From Methanosarcina vacuolata Z-761 (GTDB taxonomy: Archaea > Halobacteriota > Methanosarcinia > Methanosarcinales > Methanosarcinaceae): a stretch of 64,000 bases of DNA. Location of the stretch: the NCBI RefSeq assembly GCF_000969905.1, contig NZ_CP009520.1:558001-622000 (forward strand). The letters run 5' to 3'. The stretch's first letter is position 1. Each line of letters starts with the position of its first letter. This document shows positions 16,765-24,815 of the stretch, piece after piece. Both the position numbers and the translations under genes were made by a program. Below the pieces are notes generated by a model. It was given only the letters and a program-made list of their open reading frames with translations, was not told the DNA's origin and made no database searches.

Positions 16765-16772
16765 TATAAATA
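16765..16772 (+). promoter_or_regulatory. Candidate TATA box of the mtbC-mttB operon
   Basis: TATAAATA preceded by A-rich sequence that could serve as BRE. A second candidate, an ATATATATATG run at 16805-16814, is closer to the gene. Choice between them needs transcript start mapping. Confidence 0.35.
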
Positions 16773-17125
16773 CTACCCCTGAATTCACTACAGAATTTTT
16801 AGAAAAATATATATATGCGAATAACCAACAAAGTATTGGAGACATCTGAGAGATGAGTAATCAGACGGGATTAAAATGGCACGAAAAACACCCCATCTGC
16901 TAAAACACTCATGAACCCCAATCAGCGTAATCATGAACTCTTCATGGTTTCATTGTCTCGCTTGAGGTGATCATGGCTTCCCACCCATGGTGATCGTGAG
17001 TTTCTTCCTGTACATTCATCGCTTCATCCAGAAGCATGAGCTTACAGCCTGGATGTTCACGAATAATCGTGATAATTGCAGGATAGAAGTCTCTATAGTT
17101 CTAAAACTAAAACGGAGGATGCAAC

Positions 17126-17767
17126 ATTAGCAAAGAAGAATTGCTTCAGGAACTTGCAGATGCTATAATTTCCTGCAAGAAGGATACAGTACTCGCTGTA
17201 GTTGAAAAAGCGAAAGGAGAACTGGAACCTTCTGAAATAATTGATAAAGGGCTTGCAGCAGGCATGAACGAGGTTGGTGTCCGTTTCGAGAGAGGAAAAC
17301 TGTTTCTGCCACACGTAATGATGGCTGCCGATGCGATGACTGCAGGAGTTGCAGCGCTTAAGGATCTTATGCCTGAAGGAGCTTCCGGCTCAAAGCTCGG
17401 TGTTATTGTGAACGGTACCGTTGAAGGTGATGTTCATGATATCGGAAAGGCAATCGTGTCCACAATGCTTCAATCTGCCGGCTTTGAAGTCCATGACATC
17501 GGTCGTGATGTTCCAATCAGGAACTTTATTGAGAAGGCAAAGGAAGTCAATGCCAATATGATTGGAATTTCCGCCCTTATGACCACAACTCTCCAGGGAC
17601 AGAAAGGTGTAATTGAGCTCCTCAAAGAAGAAGGGCTCAGAGACAAAGTAAAAGTCATGGTAGGCGGTGCGCCTGCAACCCAGGCCTGGGCTGACAAAAT
17701 CGGTGCAGATTGCTATGCTGAAAACGCAACTGAGGCTGTTGCAAAAGCAAAAGAACTGCTGGCTTAA
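17126..17767 (+). CDS. mtbC: Dimethylamine corrinoid protein MtbC, apparent ATT start
   Basis: 213 residues. An N-terminal helical cap domain (about 1-90) precedes a B12-binding domain with GDVHDIGK; His104 should be the lower axial cobalt ligand. Then come GRDVPI, the SALMTTT stretch and [16 protein letters not shown]. The protein carries the methyl group from dimethylamine after transfer by MtbB. The start: the expected N-terminus [10 protein letters not shown] needs initiation at the ATT at 17126, which is 7 nt after a perfect GGAGG (17114-17118). The next possible start is a TTG at 17141 that would be 22 nt from the ribosome site. First gene of the operon mtbC-mttB-mttC-mttP-small genes-mtbB. 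Assignment to MtbC rather than another corrinoid paralogue follows from order and sequence. Confidence 0.92.
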   Translation: MSKEELLQELADAIISCKKDTVLAVVEKAKGELEPSEIIDKGLAAGMNEVGVRFERGKLFLPHVMMAADAMTAGVAALKDLMPEGASGSKLGVIVNGTVEGDVHDIGKAIVSTMLQSAGFEVHDIGRDVPIRNFIEKAKEVNANMIGISALMTTTLQGQKGVIELLKEEGLRDKVKVMVGGAPATQAWADKIGADCYAENATEAVAKAKELLA

Positions 17768-17793
17768 ATCATTCTTATTCGGAGGTTATAAAA

Positions 17794-19281
17794 ATGGCAA
17801 AAAATAATGCAGTTGCTGGATTTAATGCACTTAATGGCGTAGAATTAAACCTTTTTACTAATGATGAACTTAAGGCAATTCACTATGCAACCATGGAAGT
17901 TCTGATGGAACCAGGAATTCAGGTTTCTGATCCAGAGGCAAGGCAGATCTTCAAGGAAAATGGCTGCGAAGTTAACGAAAAGACCAACGTCGTAAAGATC
18001 CCTGAATATCTTGTAAGAAAAGCTCTTCAGCTAGCCCCATCCAGATTTGTACTCTGGGGCCGTGACAAAAAGTTTAATACCGTTCAGGAATGCGGTGGCA
18101 AAGTTCACTGGACCTGCTTCGGTACCGGTGTTAAGGTCTGCAGATACCAGGACGGCAAGTATGTAACAGTCGATTCCGTCGAAAAAGACATTGCAGACAT
18201 TGCAAAACTCTGTGACTGGGCAGAAAACATTGACTATTTCTCTCTGCCAGTCTCTGCAAGGGACATTGCAGGTCAGGGCGCTCAGGATGTTCACGAAACA
18301 CTTACCCCTCTTGCAAACACCGCAAAACACTACCACCACATTGACCCTGTTGGCGAAAATGTCGAGTACTACCGGGACATTGTAAAGGCCTACTACGGCG
18401 GCGACGAAGAAGAAGCAAGAAAGAAACCTATTTTCTCCATGCTACTCTGCCCTACCAGTCCGCTTGAGCTCAGTGTAAATGCCTGTCAGGTCATCATCAA
18501 GGGTGCTCGCTTTGGAATTCCTGTAAATGTCCTGAGTATGGCAATGTCAGGTGGTTCTTCTCCTGTATATCTTGCAGGCACTCTTGTAACCCACAATGCC
18601 GAAGTTCTTTCAGGAATCGTACTTGCTCAGTTGACAGTGCCTGGATCTAAGGTCTGGTATGGAAGTTCCACAACCACCTTCGACCTCAAGAAAGGTACAG
18701 CACCTGTAGGATCTCCTGAACTCGGTCTTATCAGTGCTGCAGTCGCAAAGCTTGCCCAGTTCTACGGCCTTCCCTCCTATGTGGCAGGTTCCTAGTCTGA
18801 TTCCAAGGTTCCGGACAACCAGGCAGGCCACGAAAAAACCATGACCACCCTTCTGCCTGCCCTTGCTGGTGCCAACACCATCTACGGAGCCGGAATGCTT
18901 GAGCTCGGAATGACATTCTCAATGGAACAGCTTGTTATTGACAATGATATCTTCAGTATGGTTAAGAAAGCCATGCAGGGAATTCCTGTCTCGGAAGAAA
19001 CCCTTGCAGTCGAATCTATCCAGAAAGTAGGCATCGGAAACAATTTCCTGGCCCTTAAACAGACCAGACAGCTTGTGGATTACCCGTCCAACCCAATGCT
19101 CATTGACAGACACATGTTTGGAGATTGGGCTGCAGCAGGCTCAAAAGACCTTGCAACAGTTGCACACGAAAAGGTAGAGGACGTTCTTAAAAACCACCAG
19201 GTAACCCCAATCGATGCAGACATTCTCAAGGACATGCAGGCAATCGTGGACAAGGCTGACAAAGCCTTCAGAGGCATGTAA
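17794..19281 (+). CDS. mttB: Trimethylamine:corrinoid methyltransferase with in-frame pyrrolysine codon
   Basis: 495 residues when the amber codon TAG at 18793-18795 (codon 334) is read as pyrrolysine. The frame continues without a shift after the TAG ([14 protein letters not shown]) to a TAA at 19279, and both halves match MttB. Codon 334 is the known pyrrolysine position of MttB. The residue is thought to bind and orient trimethylamine for methyl transfer to MttC. The gene starts with ATG after AGGTTAT and follows mtbC after 26 bases; mttC follows after 30 bases. Readers that treat TAG as stop would split it in two (333 and about 146 residues). Pyrrolysine genes pylTSBCD are not in the window. 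Confidence 0.97.
18793..18795 (+). other. In-frame UAG decoded as pyrrolysine in MttB
   Basis: TAG codon 334 of mttB, with no frame change on either side and coding conserved after it. This is an established pyrrolysine site in this enzyme family. Confidence 0.95.
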
Positions 19282-19311
19282 TTAATATCCAGATATTCAG
19301 GAGATCTAAAA

Positions 19312-19965
19312 ATGGCAAACAAAGAAGAAATCATTGCAAAAGCAAAAGAAGCAATCACTGACTTTGACGACGAACTTGCAGAAGAAGTAGCAAATGAAGC
19401 CCTTGCCGCAGGAGTTGACCCTGTAGAGCTTATTGAGAAAGGCTTTACCGCAGGCATGGAAGAAGTAGGAGAAAAATTCGGTCAGGGTGAACTTTTCCTG
19501 CCCCACGTACTTGCAGCTGCCGAGGCAATGAATGCCGGTATAAAAGTTATCACCCCTGAAATGGAAAGGCGCAAGTCTCAGACCAAGAGCCTCGGAACCG
19601 TTGCTATCGGGACCATCGAAGGCGACATCCATTCCATCGGAAAGGACATTGTAGCTTCCATGCTTAACATTGCAGGTTTCAAAGTAGTGGACCTCGGAAG
19701 AGATGTCCCAATTAAGACTTTTGTAGAAAAAGTGAAAGAACTTAAACCCCAGGTTGTTGCATCCTCCGCACTTATGACAACCACGATGGTCAACCAGATC
19801 CAGATTGAGGAACAGCTGAAAGAAGCAGGTGTCCGTGACCAGGTAAAGACTATGGTCGGTGGCGCTCCTGTTACCCAGGACTGGGCAGACAAGATCGGCG
19901 CAGATATCTACGGCGAAAGCGCTAATGACGCAGTTGCCAAAGTAAAAGCAGCCCTGAGCGTCTGA
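19312..19965 (+). CDS. mttC: Trimethylamine corrinoid protein MttC
   Basis: 217 residues, paralogous to MtbC. The N-terminal helical domain (about 1-95) is followed by the B12-binding domain with GDIHSIGK; His107 should coordinate cobalt from below. Downstream are LGRDVPIKTF, SALMTTT and [16 protein letters not shown]. It receives the methyl group from trimethylamine via MttB and passes it to MtbA for coenzyme M methylation. It has a clear ATG with GGAG 8 bases before. The operon continues, but a strong hairpin (19994-20027) follows the stop within 30 bases and may reduce or stabilise transcripts at this point. Confidence 0.96.
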   Translation: MANKEEIIAKAKEAITDFDDELAEEVANEALAAGVDPVELIEKGFTAGMEEVGEKFGQGELFLPHVLAAAEAMNAGIKVITPEMERRKSQTKSLGTVAIGTIEGDIHSIGKDIVASMLNIAGFKVVDLGRDVPIKTFVEKVKELKPQVVASSALMTTTMVNQIQIEEQLKEAGVRDQVKTMVGGAPVTQDWADKIGADIYGESANDAVAKVKAALSV

Positions 19966-19993
19966 TAAAGCAGCCTTATAAAACGGTTTAAAC

Positions 19994-20027
19994 TGCAGAA
20001 AATGTATTCAAGCGTACATTTTCTGCA
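19994..20027 (+). terminator. 13-bp perfect hairpin after mttC
   Basis: TGCAGAAAATGTA (19994-20006) pairs fully with TACATTTTCTGC plus A (20015-20027) around the 8-nt loop TTCAAGCG. It is not directly followed by a T-run, though T-rich sequence begins at 20034. It may mark a processing site, a partial terminator or a 3' stabiliser between mttC and mttP. Confidence 0.55.
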
Positions 20028-20120
20028 ACACTCTATTTTGTGCATTTTTGTGAGAATGTATCCCAGGATATAGCTGGAACAGTTCTTGCAAGTCATATCA
20101 CTCAAGGGAATATTACAAAA

Positions 20121-20189
20121 ATGGCTGAAACGATTGTAAAAACGGAAAACTTAGATGCAGTCTCAAAAACAGCTAAAAACAGCAGTTGA
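20121..20189 (+). CDS. Possible 22-codon open frame ending in the repeat block
   Basis: ATG at 20121 gives MAETIVKTENLDAVSKTAKN and then stops in the first repeat copy. The ribosome site is weak (AAGGGA, 12 bases before). Composition is lysine/alanine-rich. It may be a degenerate gene remnant or chance. Confidence 0.2.
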   Translation: MAETIVKTENLDAVSKTAKNSS

Positions 20190-20348
20190 AAGCAGCTAAA
20201 AACAAGCAGCTAAAGCAGCTAAAAACAGCAGTTGAAAGCAGCTAAAAACAAGCAGCTAAAGCAGCTAAAAACAGCAGTTGAAAGCAGCTAAAAACAAGCA
20301 GCTAAAGCAGCTAAAGCAGCTAAAAACAAGCAGCTAAAAACAGCAGTT
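20166..20348. repeat. 46-bp tandem repeat, three full copies plus fragments
   Basis: The unit is built from sub-units with the common core AGCAGCTAAA or AGCAGTTGAAAG. Three near-perfect 46-bp copies run from about 20175 to 20315, then partial copies. It fills most of the mttC-mttP gap and would be part of the operon transcript. Confidence 0.9.
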
Positions 20349-20505
20349 GAAAAGAAGTTTGAATCTAAAAAGAACTTGAAACATATTCCCAGGGTGTGAA
20401 AGCCGCAAAAGGAGTTTTTGGGCTGCACTTTCAGGTTGTGGAGATGGACTGGAGATTACGTCCTGAGGGAACTCCACAGCGTTCTGAAAAATGGAGGGAT
20501 TTTCC

Positions 20506-21552
20506 GTGGATTTAAAAGCTTTAAAAAAACAGGAAAGCAAAAGAAAAATCAGTAAAGGGTATATGTGGGCCCTTTTCTGTGCTGTGTTCTGGGGTATCTG
20601 GTATCTTCCAGGGACTGTTGTGTGGGTGCTGAACCCCTTTGATGAAATGTATAATACTGTTGCGAAAACCGGCGGTGACGGCACAGCTCTTGTTGTAACG
20701 GCTATTCTGATTACGGCCTTCAACGCTCTTACTGTCATGCTGGCGCTTATGCTCTGGAATGGAGTGCTTGGCAAATACGGGGAACTTGTCCGGACAATGA
20801 AGGAATTCCACCCATGTTCCAAGTGGTTCTTCCTTGCCTCTATCTTCGGAGGACCGATGGCAATTCTCGGTTCTTTCATTGCTATGGGCTTTATTGGTGG
20901 AGCATTCGCAGCTGTTGCAGCTCTTCTTTACCCTGTGGTGGGCTCGATTCTTGCTTACTACTGGTATGGAGAAAAGATCTCTAAAAGAGCGGCAATGGGT
21001 ATAGGAGTCATCATTTTAGGGGGCATTACGATCTTCGGTGGCGGGCTTCTGACCGAGCTTTCTTCAGGAAACGTCCAGTGGATCGGATATCTCGGTGGCT
21101 TGATGGCCGCTGCCGGCTGGGGTATTGAAGGTGCAATCGCAGGTAAGGGACTTGACATTTCAGAGCCGGACGTAGGGCTGACCCTCAGGTTCGTAGGTGA
21201 AAACCTGATCTGGTGGGTTATTATTGTTCCGATACTCGCAATTTTCGGCTACCCGATGTATTCCTTTGCACTTCAGGCCTTTGAACCCCTGACCCTGCTT
21301 GTCCTTATCTTTGCAGGGATTACGTTTGGTTTCTGTTATGTCTGCTGGTACAAGTCCTTCCCGCTGATCGGGGTTGGAAGAGGCCAGGGTATAGGAAACC
21401 TCTACGGGCTATTTGCTATCATTTTCATTTTCCTCTTCTTCGGGGATGTCCCACAGTGGACCATCCTTGTCGGAGGCACTCTCTGTGTTATTGGTAGTTT
21501 CGTTATGTTTACAGAAGACACAAGTGCACTTGAAACTCTGAGAGGTGAGTGA
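20506..21552 (+). CDS. mttP: Putative trimethylamine permease
   Basis: 348 residues with about ten hydrophobic membrane segments and short loops, including GGPMAILGSFIAMGFIGGAF and a repeated pattern that resembles the drug/metabolite transporter fold. In Methanosarcina methylamine operons this position is occupied by MttP, thought to import trimethylamine; transport has not been shown from the sequence. The start: GTG at 20506 is 8 nt after a GGAGG (20493-20497), whereas the upstream ATG at 20491 contains that ribosome site itself and has none of its own. It follows mttC after a 540-base gap with a hairpin and repeats, so expression may be set separately from mttC. Confidence 0.88.
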   Translation: MDLKALKKQESKRKISKGYMWALFCAVFWGIWYLPGTVVWVLNPFDEMYNTVAKTGGDGTALVVTAILITAFNALTVMLALMLWNGVLGKYGELVRTMKEFHPCSKWFFLASIFGGPMAILGSFIAMGFIGGAFAAVAALLYPVVGSILAYYWYGEKISKRAAMGIGVIILGGITIFGGGLLTELSSGNVQWIGYLGGLMAAAGWGIEGAIAGKGLDISEPDVGLTLRFVGENLIWWVIIVPILAIFGYPMYSFALQAFEPLTLLVLIFAGITFGFCYVCWYKSFPLIGVGRGQGIGNLYGLFAIIFIFLFFGDVPQWTILVGGTLCVIGSFVMFTEDTSALETLRGE

Positions 21553-21553
21553 A

Positions 21554-21850
21554 ATGAGCGGAAATCGTCCTATTAAATTCAGGATTCTGGAAATCTTGCT
21601 GGATGGAAAAGAACATTGGAATTATGAGATAGTTCCTCAGATCCAGGAAGAATATGGCATGAAGAGTGATTTCTATAGGGACAGCATCAACTTTGACATC
21701 CTGGAACTGGCTTCCGGAGGAATGCTGAAGGATGTGGAGCAAAAAGTCGACGAAGAGGGAATCTATAAAAAAGGCTTCCTTCTGCACAGGTACGTGATCA
21801 CAGACTTCGGCAGAGTTCGAGGTTCTGATGCCTGCCTCAGATATGTTTGA
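21554..21850 (+). CDS. Small winged-helix-like protein in the methylamine operon
   Basis: 98 residues starting at the ATG one base after the mttP stop, with GAGGTG inside the end of mttP as ribosome site. The sequence IKFRILEILLDGKEHWNYEIVPQIQEEYG followed by DILELASGGMLKDVEQ and LLHRYVITDFGR reads like a winged-helix DNA-binding domain (helix, recognition helix, wing). I do not know a described function. Its tight coupling to mttP suggests a role in regulating or assisting methylamine use. Confidence 0.75.
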   Translation: MSGNRPIKFRILEILLDGKEHWNYEIVPQIQEEYGMKSDFYRDSINFDILELASGGMLKDVEQKVDEEGIYKKGFLLHRYVITDFGRVRGSDACLRYV

Positions 21851-21870
21851 TTCAATGGAGGATAGAAAAT

Positions 21871-22020
21871 ATGACGCAAACAGCAGTGGCTCTAGCAGCT
21901 TATAATGCATATTGGGCAGATTCCTTCATACCGGAAGCAAAGATACTGTGGATGGTTTTGGTCCTTATTCTGGCGATAATAGCTCTCTGGCAAGCCAGAA
22001 ACTTTGTATCCCAATTTTGA
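21871..22020 (+). CDS. 49-residue single-pass membrane protein in the methylamine operon
   Basis: ATG 6-7 bases after a GGAGG (21857-21861). The translation MTQTAVALAAYNAYWADSF is followed by one hydrophobic segment ILWMVLVLILAIIALW and the tail ARNFVSQF. It lies 20 bases after the wHTH gene and 58 bases before mtbB, so it is in the operon. Its length and single membrane span suggest an accessory subunit of the MttP transporter, but that is only an inference from position. Confidence 0.75.
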   Translation: MTQTAVALAAYNAYWADSFIPEAKILWMVLVLILAIIALWQARNFVSQF

Positions 22021-22078
22021 ACCCCAGAATATAGTTTTTCGAAATCTGAATTAAAGACAAATAGAACGGAGGATAAAA

Positions 22079-23482
22079 ATGGCAACTGAATACGCTTTGC
22101 GTATGGGAGACGGTAAACGTGTCTACCTTACCAAAGAAAAGATAATTGCAGAGATCGAAGCCGGAACTGCAAATGCTGCCGATCTTGGTGAAATTTCTGC
22201 TCTGAATGGCAATGAAATGGACAAGCTTGCAGAGATCCTTATGATGCCAGGCAAGGCTGTTAGTGTCGAACAGGGCATGGAAATTCCTGTAACACACGAC
22301 ATCGGCACAATCAGACTTGACGGTGACCAGGGCAACAGTGGTGTCGGTATTCCTTCCAGTCGCCTTGTAGGCTGCATGACTCACGAGCGTGCTTTTGGTG
22401 CTGACACAATGGAACTCGGGCATATTGATTACAGTTTCAAGCCTGTCAAGCCTGTCGTATCAAATGAATGTCAGGCAATGGAAGTCTGTCAGCAGAACAT
22501 GATTGTTCCACTGTTTTACGGCGCAATGCCAAACATGGGACTGTATTATACTCCTGATGGGCCTTTCGAGAATCCTGGTGACCTTATGAAGGCTTTTAAG
22601 ATTCAGGAAGCCTGGGAATCAATGGAACATGCTGCCGAACACCTTACAAGAGACACGGTCTGGGTCATGCAGAAACTCTTTGCCTCCGGTGCCGATGGGG
22701 TCAACTTCGACACAACCGGTGCAGCAGGCGACGGTGACATGTATGGTACACTCCATGCAATCGAGGCTCTTAGGAAAGAGTTCCCTGATATGTATATTGA
22801 AGCAGGCATGGCAGGAGAATGTGTCCTTGGTATGCACGGAAACCTTCAGTATGATGGCGTTACCCTTGCAGGTCTCTGGCCTCACCAGCAGGCTCCTCTT
22901 ATTGCAAAGGCAGGAGCAAATGTTTTCGGGCCAGTATGCAACACTAATACCAGCAAGACCTCAGCCTGGAACCTTGCCCGTGCAGTTACTTTCATGAAAG
23001 CAGCTGTCGAAGCGTCTCCAATCCCCTGTCACGTTGACATGGGAATGGGTGTGGGCGGAATCCCGATGCTTGAAACTCCTCCTATTGATGCCGTTACAAG
23101 GGCAAGCAAAGCAATGGTAGAAATTGCAGGCGTAGACGGCATATAGGTCGGGGTCGGCGACCCTCTGGGTATGCCGATCGCACACATAATGGCTTCAGGT
23201 ATGACAGGAATGAGAGCTGCAGGAGACCTTGTTGCAAGGATGGAGTTCTCTAAGAATATGCGCATAGGAGAAGCAAAAGAATACGTTGCAAAGAAACTCG
23301 GGGTCGACAAGATGGACCTCGCAGACGAGCACGTTATGCGTGAGCTGCGTGAAGAACTCGACATCGGAGTTATAACGTCAGTACCAGGCGCTGCAAAAGG
23401 TATTGCTGCAAAAATGAACATTGAAAAGTTGCTCGATATTAAGATTAATTCCTGCAATCTCTTCAGAAAGCAGATAGCTTAA
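22079..23482 (+). CDS. mtbB: Dimethylamine:corrinoid methyltransferase with in-frame pyrrolysine codon
   Basis: 467 residues when TAG at 23144-23146 (codon 356) is read as pyrrolysine. The frame stays open on both sides (VDGI, then [18 protein letters not shown]). Codon 356 is the known pyrrolysine position in MtbB. The enzyme moves one methyl group of dimethylamine to the corrinoid protein MtbC encoded at the head of the operon. The start is an ATG with GGAGG 7 bases before. It ends with a TAA and appears to be the last gene of the operon. Confidence 0.97.
23144..23146 (+). other. In-frame UAG decoded as pyrrolysine in MtbB
   Basis: TAG codon 356 with continuous coding on both sides; an established pyrrolysine site of this family. 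Confidence 0.95.
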
Positions 23483-23661
23483 GGAAATAATTCAGGTAGA
23501 ATCCTGAATGTTCCTCCACAGCAGGGATAAACAAGATCCAGACTGGACTGCTCCGGGCCTGCCAAAAAACAGCAGTAAAATAACTATAAATCCTTCAGCA
23601 GGTCTGAAAAGTTCTTCCTTGGAAAATAGCGACCACCTTCTCTGCTGTCTTTTTTCTTTTT

Positions 23662-24210
23662 TTGAGAGCTTACTTCTATCCTGATACAATCATTGGATCC
23701 TCAACTATAACCTGCTTCCCTGTAGCCATTGCTATATCTAGCGAAGTATCTTCATCTTTTGAGGTCTCTTCATCTGGTAAGATATCTTCATCTGGCGAGG
23801 TATTTGCGCCTGGAGAAAAAGTAGCATTTACAATGTTAATGGTCAGCCTATTGGCAATCAGCGTTGCTGGCTGTAAGTCTGCAGAGGATGCGCCACTCAG
23901 TAACACCAATGAAGCAGTATCCTTTTTTCCTGCAATTTCTGGAACCTCGTCGGTGAATAAAACTGCCACCAGAACGGGTAATATTACCACGGATAATGTT
24001 ACTGCAGACCGAACAACAGAAATTGCTCTTGCTCATTCTGGACTTACAAAAATCGAGGTTACTTTGTTAAAGCAAAACTTGACACAGATGATAGTGGACA
24101 AGAATATTGTTAATCCGTACTATCTTGTTAATCCATACTATCTTGTTAATCCGTACTATCTTGTTAATCCATACTATCTTGTTAATCCGTACTATCTTGT
24201 TAATCAGTAA
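23662..24210 (+). CDS. Putative lipoprotein with C-terminal NPYYLV repeats
   Basis: An open frame of 182 codons. The part from about codon 56 looks real: FTMLMVSLLAISVAGC is a signal peptide with a lipobox cysteine, so the true start may be the ATG at 23839 (or the ATG at 23845), which would leave about 120 residues. The mature part is Thr/Asn-rich, then LAHSGLTKIEVTLLKQNLTQ, then five copies of the six-residue unit NPYYLV encoded by 18-bp DNA repeats. The codons before 23839 are Ser/Val-rich and repetitive (SSSGE units) and may not be translated. The function is unknown. It could be a degenerate cell-surface protein gene. Confidence 0.5.
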   Translation: MRAYFYPDTIIGSSTITCFPVAIAISSEVSSSFEVSSSGKISSSGEVFAPGEKVAFTMLMVSLLAISVAGCKSAEDAPLSNTNEAVSFFPAISGTSSVNKTATRTGNITTDNVTADRTTEIALAHSGLTKIEVTLLKQNLTQMIVDKNIVNPYYLVNPYYLVNPYYLVNPYYLVNPYYLVNQ

Positions 24211-24225
24211 TATCTTATTAATCAG
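24108..24225. repeat. 18-bp tandem repeat inside and just after the lipoprotein frame
   Basis: The unit GTTAATCCGTACTATCTT alternates with a variant having CATACT. Five copies keep the reading frame; two further degenerate copies follow after the stop. Confidence 0.9.
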
Positions 24226-24815
24226 TACTATCCTATTTTTCAGAGTTTCGCATCTATTCCTTTCTTTCTTAATATTTTTCGTATAGGTTTATAAGTTTAC
24301 ATTGTTTTCACTCCACTTGTCTTGATATTCTTATTATTTATTCCCCAATTCGTCCCATTCCGAAATATTTATATATTTTTACGTGCTTTTATTTATTGGC
24401 AAATAAAGTTTACTTGATTTGTTTACTAGAGTGCCATATTAAATCTCCGTAAATCTGCAGACTCCTGAATTAATTTGCCTTTGAACCTCCATTAATTTTT
24501 CTCCTTTTTTATTTTTTACATCTGGGCTCTCTTTTCGGTTTCATTTCCATCTTTTATTGCCAAAAACGCAAAATAGAAACAGACTCTGGTTCCTTGCCTT
24601 CTAGCCCAAGGTTTATTAGTTGAAACGATAATTATGCAGGGAATTCAAAGTTTTTCGTTCAAACCTTTTTTGAAAAGGCTTGCAATAACTACCCAGGGAT
24701 TCAATAGTTTTCCAGAGGTTTTCGATCAAACCTTTTTGAAAAGGGTTGTTACCATGCTTTTTAGAGGGGTTTTCGCTCAAGCCTTTACAAAAAAGGCTTG
24801 ATTCTGGTGAGAAAT
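24211..24815. other. Gap upstream of lysyl-tRNA synthetase with three palindromic repeats
   Basis: 605 bases without a gene. The right third holds three copies of a hairpin-forming repeat (separate entry). A TATA-like element lies near 24368-24380. Confidence 0.5.
24650..24800. repeat. Three dispersed palindromic repeats (CAAACCTTTTTGAAAAGGGTTG type)
   Basis: Copies at 24652-24682, 24720-24748 and 24770-24800 each read TTTTCG(N)TCAA(A/G)CCTTT followed by AAAAGG(N)TTG, so each forms a 9-10 bp hairpin. The last copy ends 16 bases before the start codon of lysyl-tRNA synthetase. A similar copy is at 58113-58138. Confidence 0.75.

Larger units (their letters stand above)
16141..17125. other. 985-base leader/promoter region of the methylamine operon
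   Basis: Contains a nifH-like relic (16512-16670), two TATA-box candidates (16765-16772 and 16805-16814), a 16-codon open frame starting at 16853, and on the minus strand a 52-codon open stretch (16942-17097) whose translation (IIREHPGCKLMLLDEAMN and onward) looks like the end of a protein but has no start. If transcription begins at either TATA box the mtbC mRNA has a leader of about 290-340 bases, in line with the long leaders known for methylamine genes of Methanosarcina. Confidence 0.5.

Noticed and set aside
18793-18795. mttB (and likewise mtbB) as a pseudogene with a nonsense mutation
   Set aside because: The TAG is at the known pyrrolysine position and the frame is intact on both sides.
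24108-24225. Attachment site or CRISPR from the 18-bp repeats
   Set aside because: The units are contiguous, keep a reading frame and have no spacers or integrase nearby.
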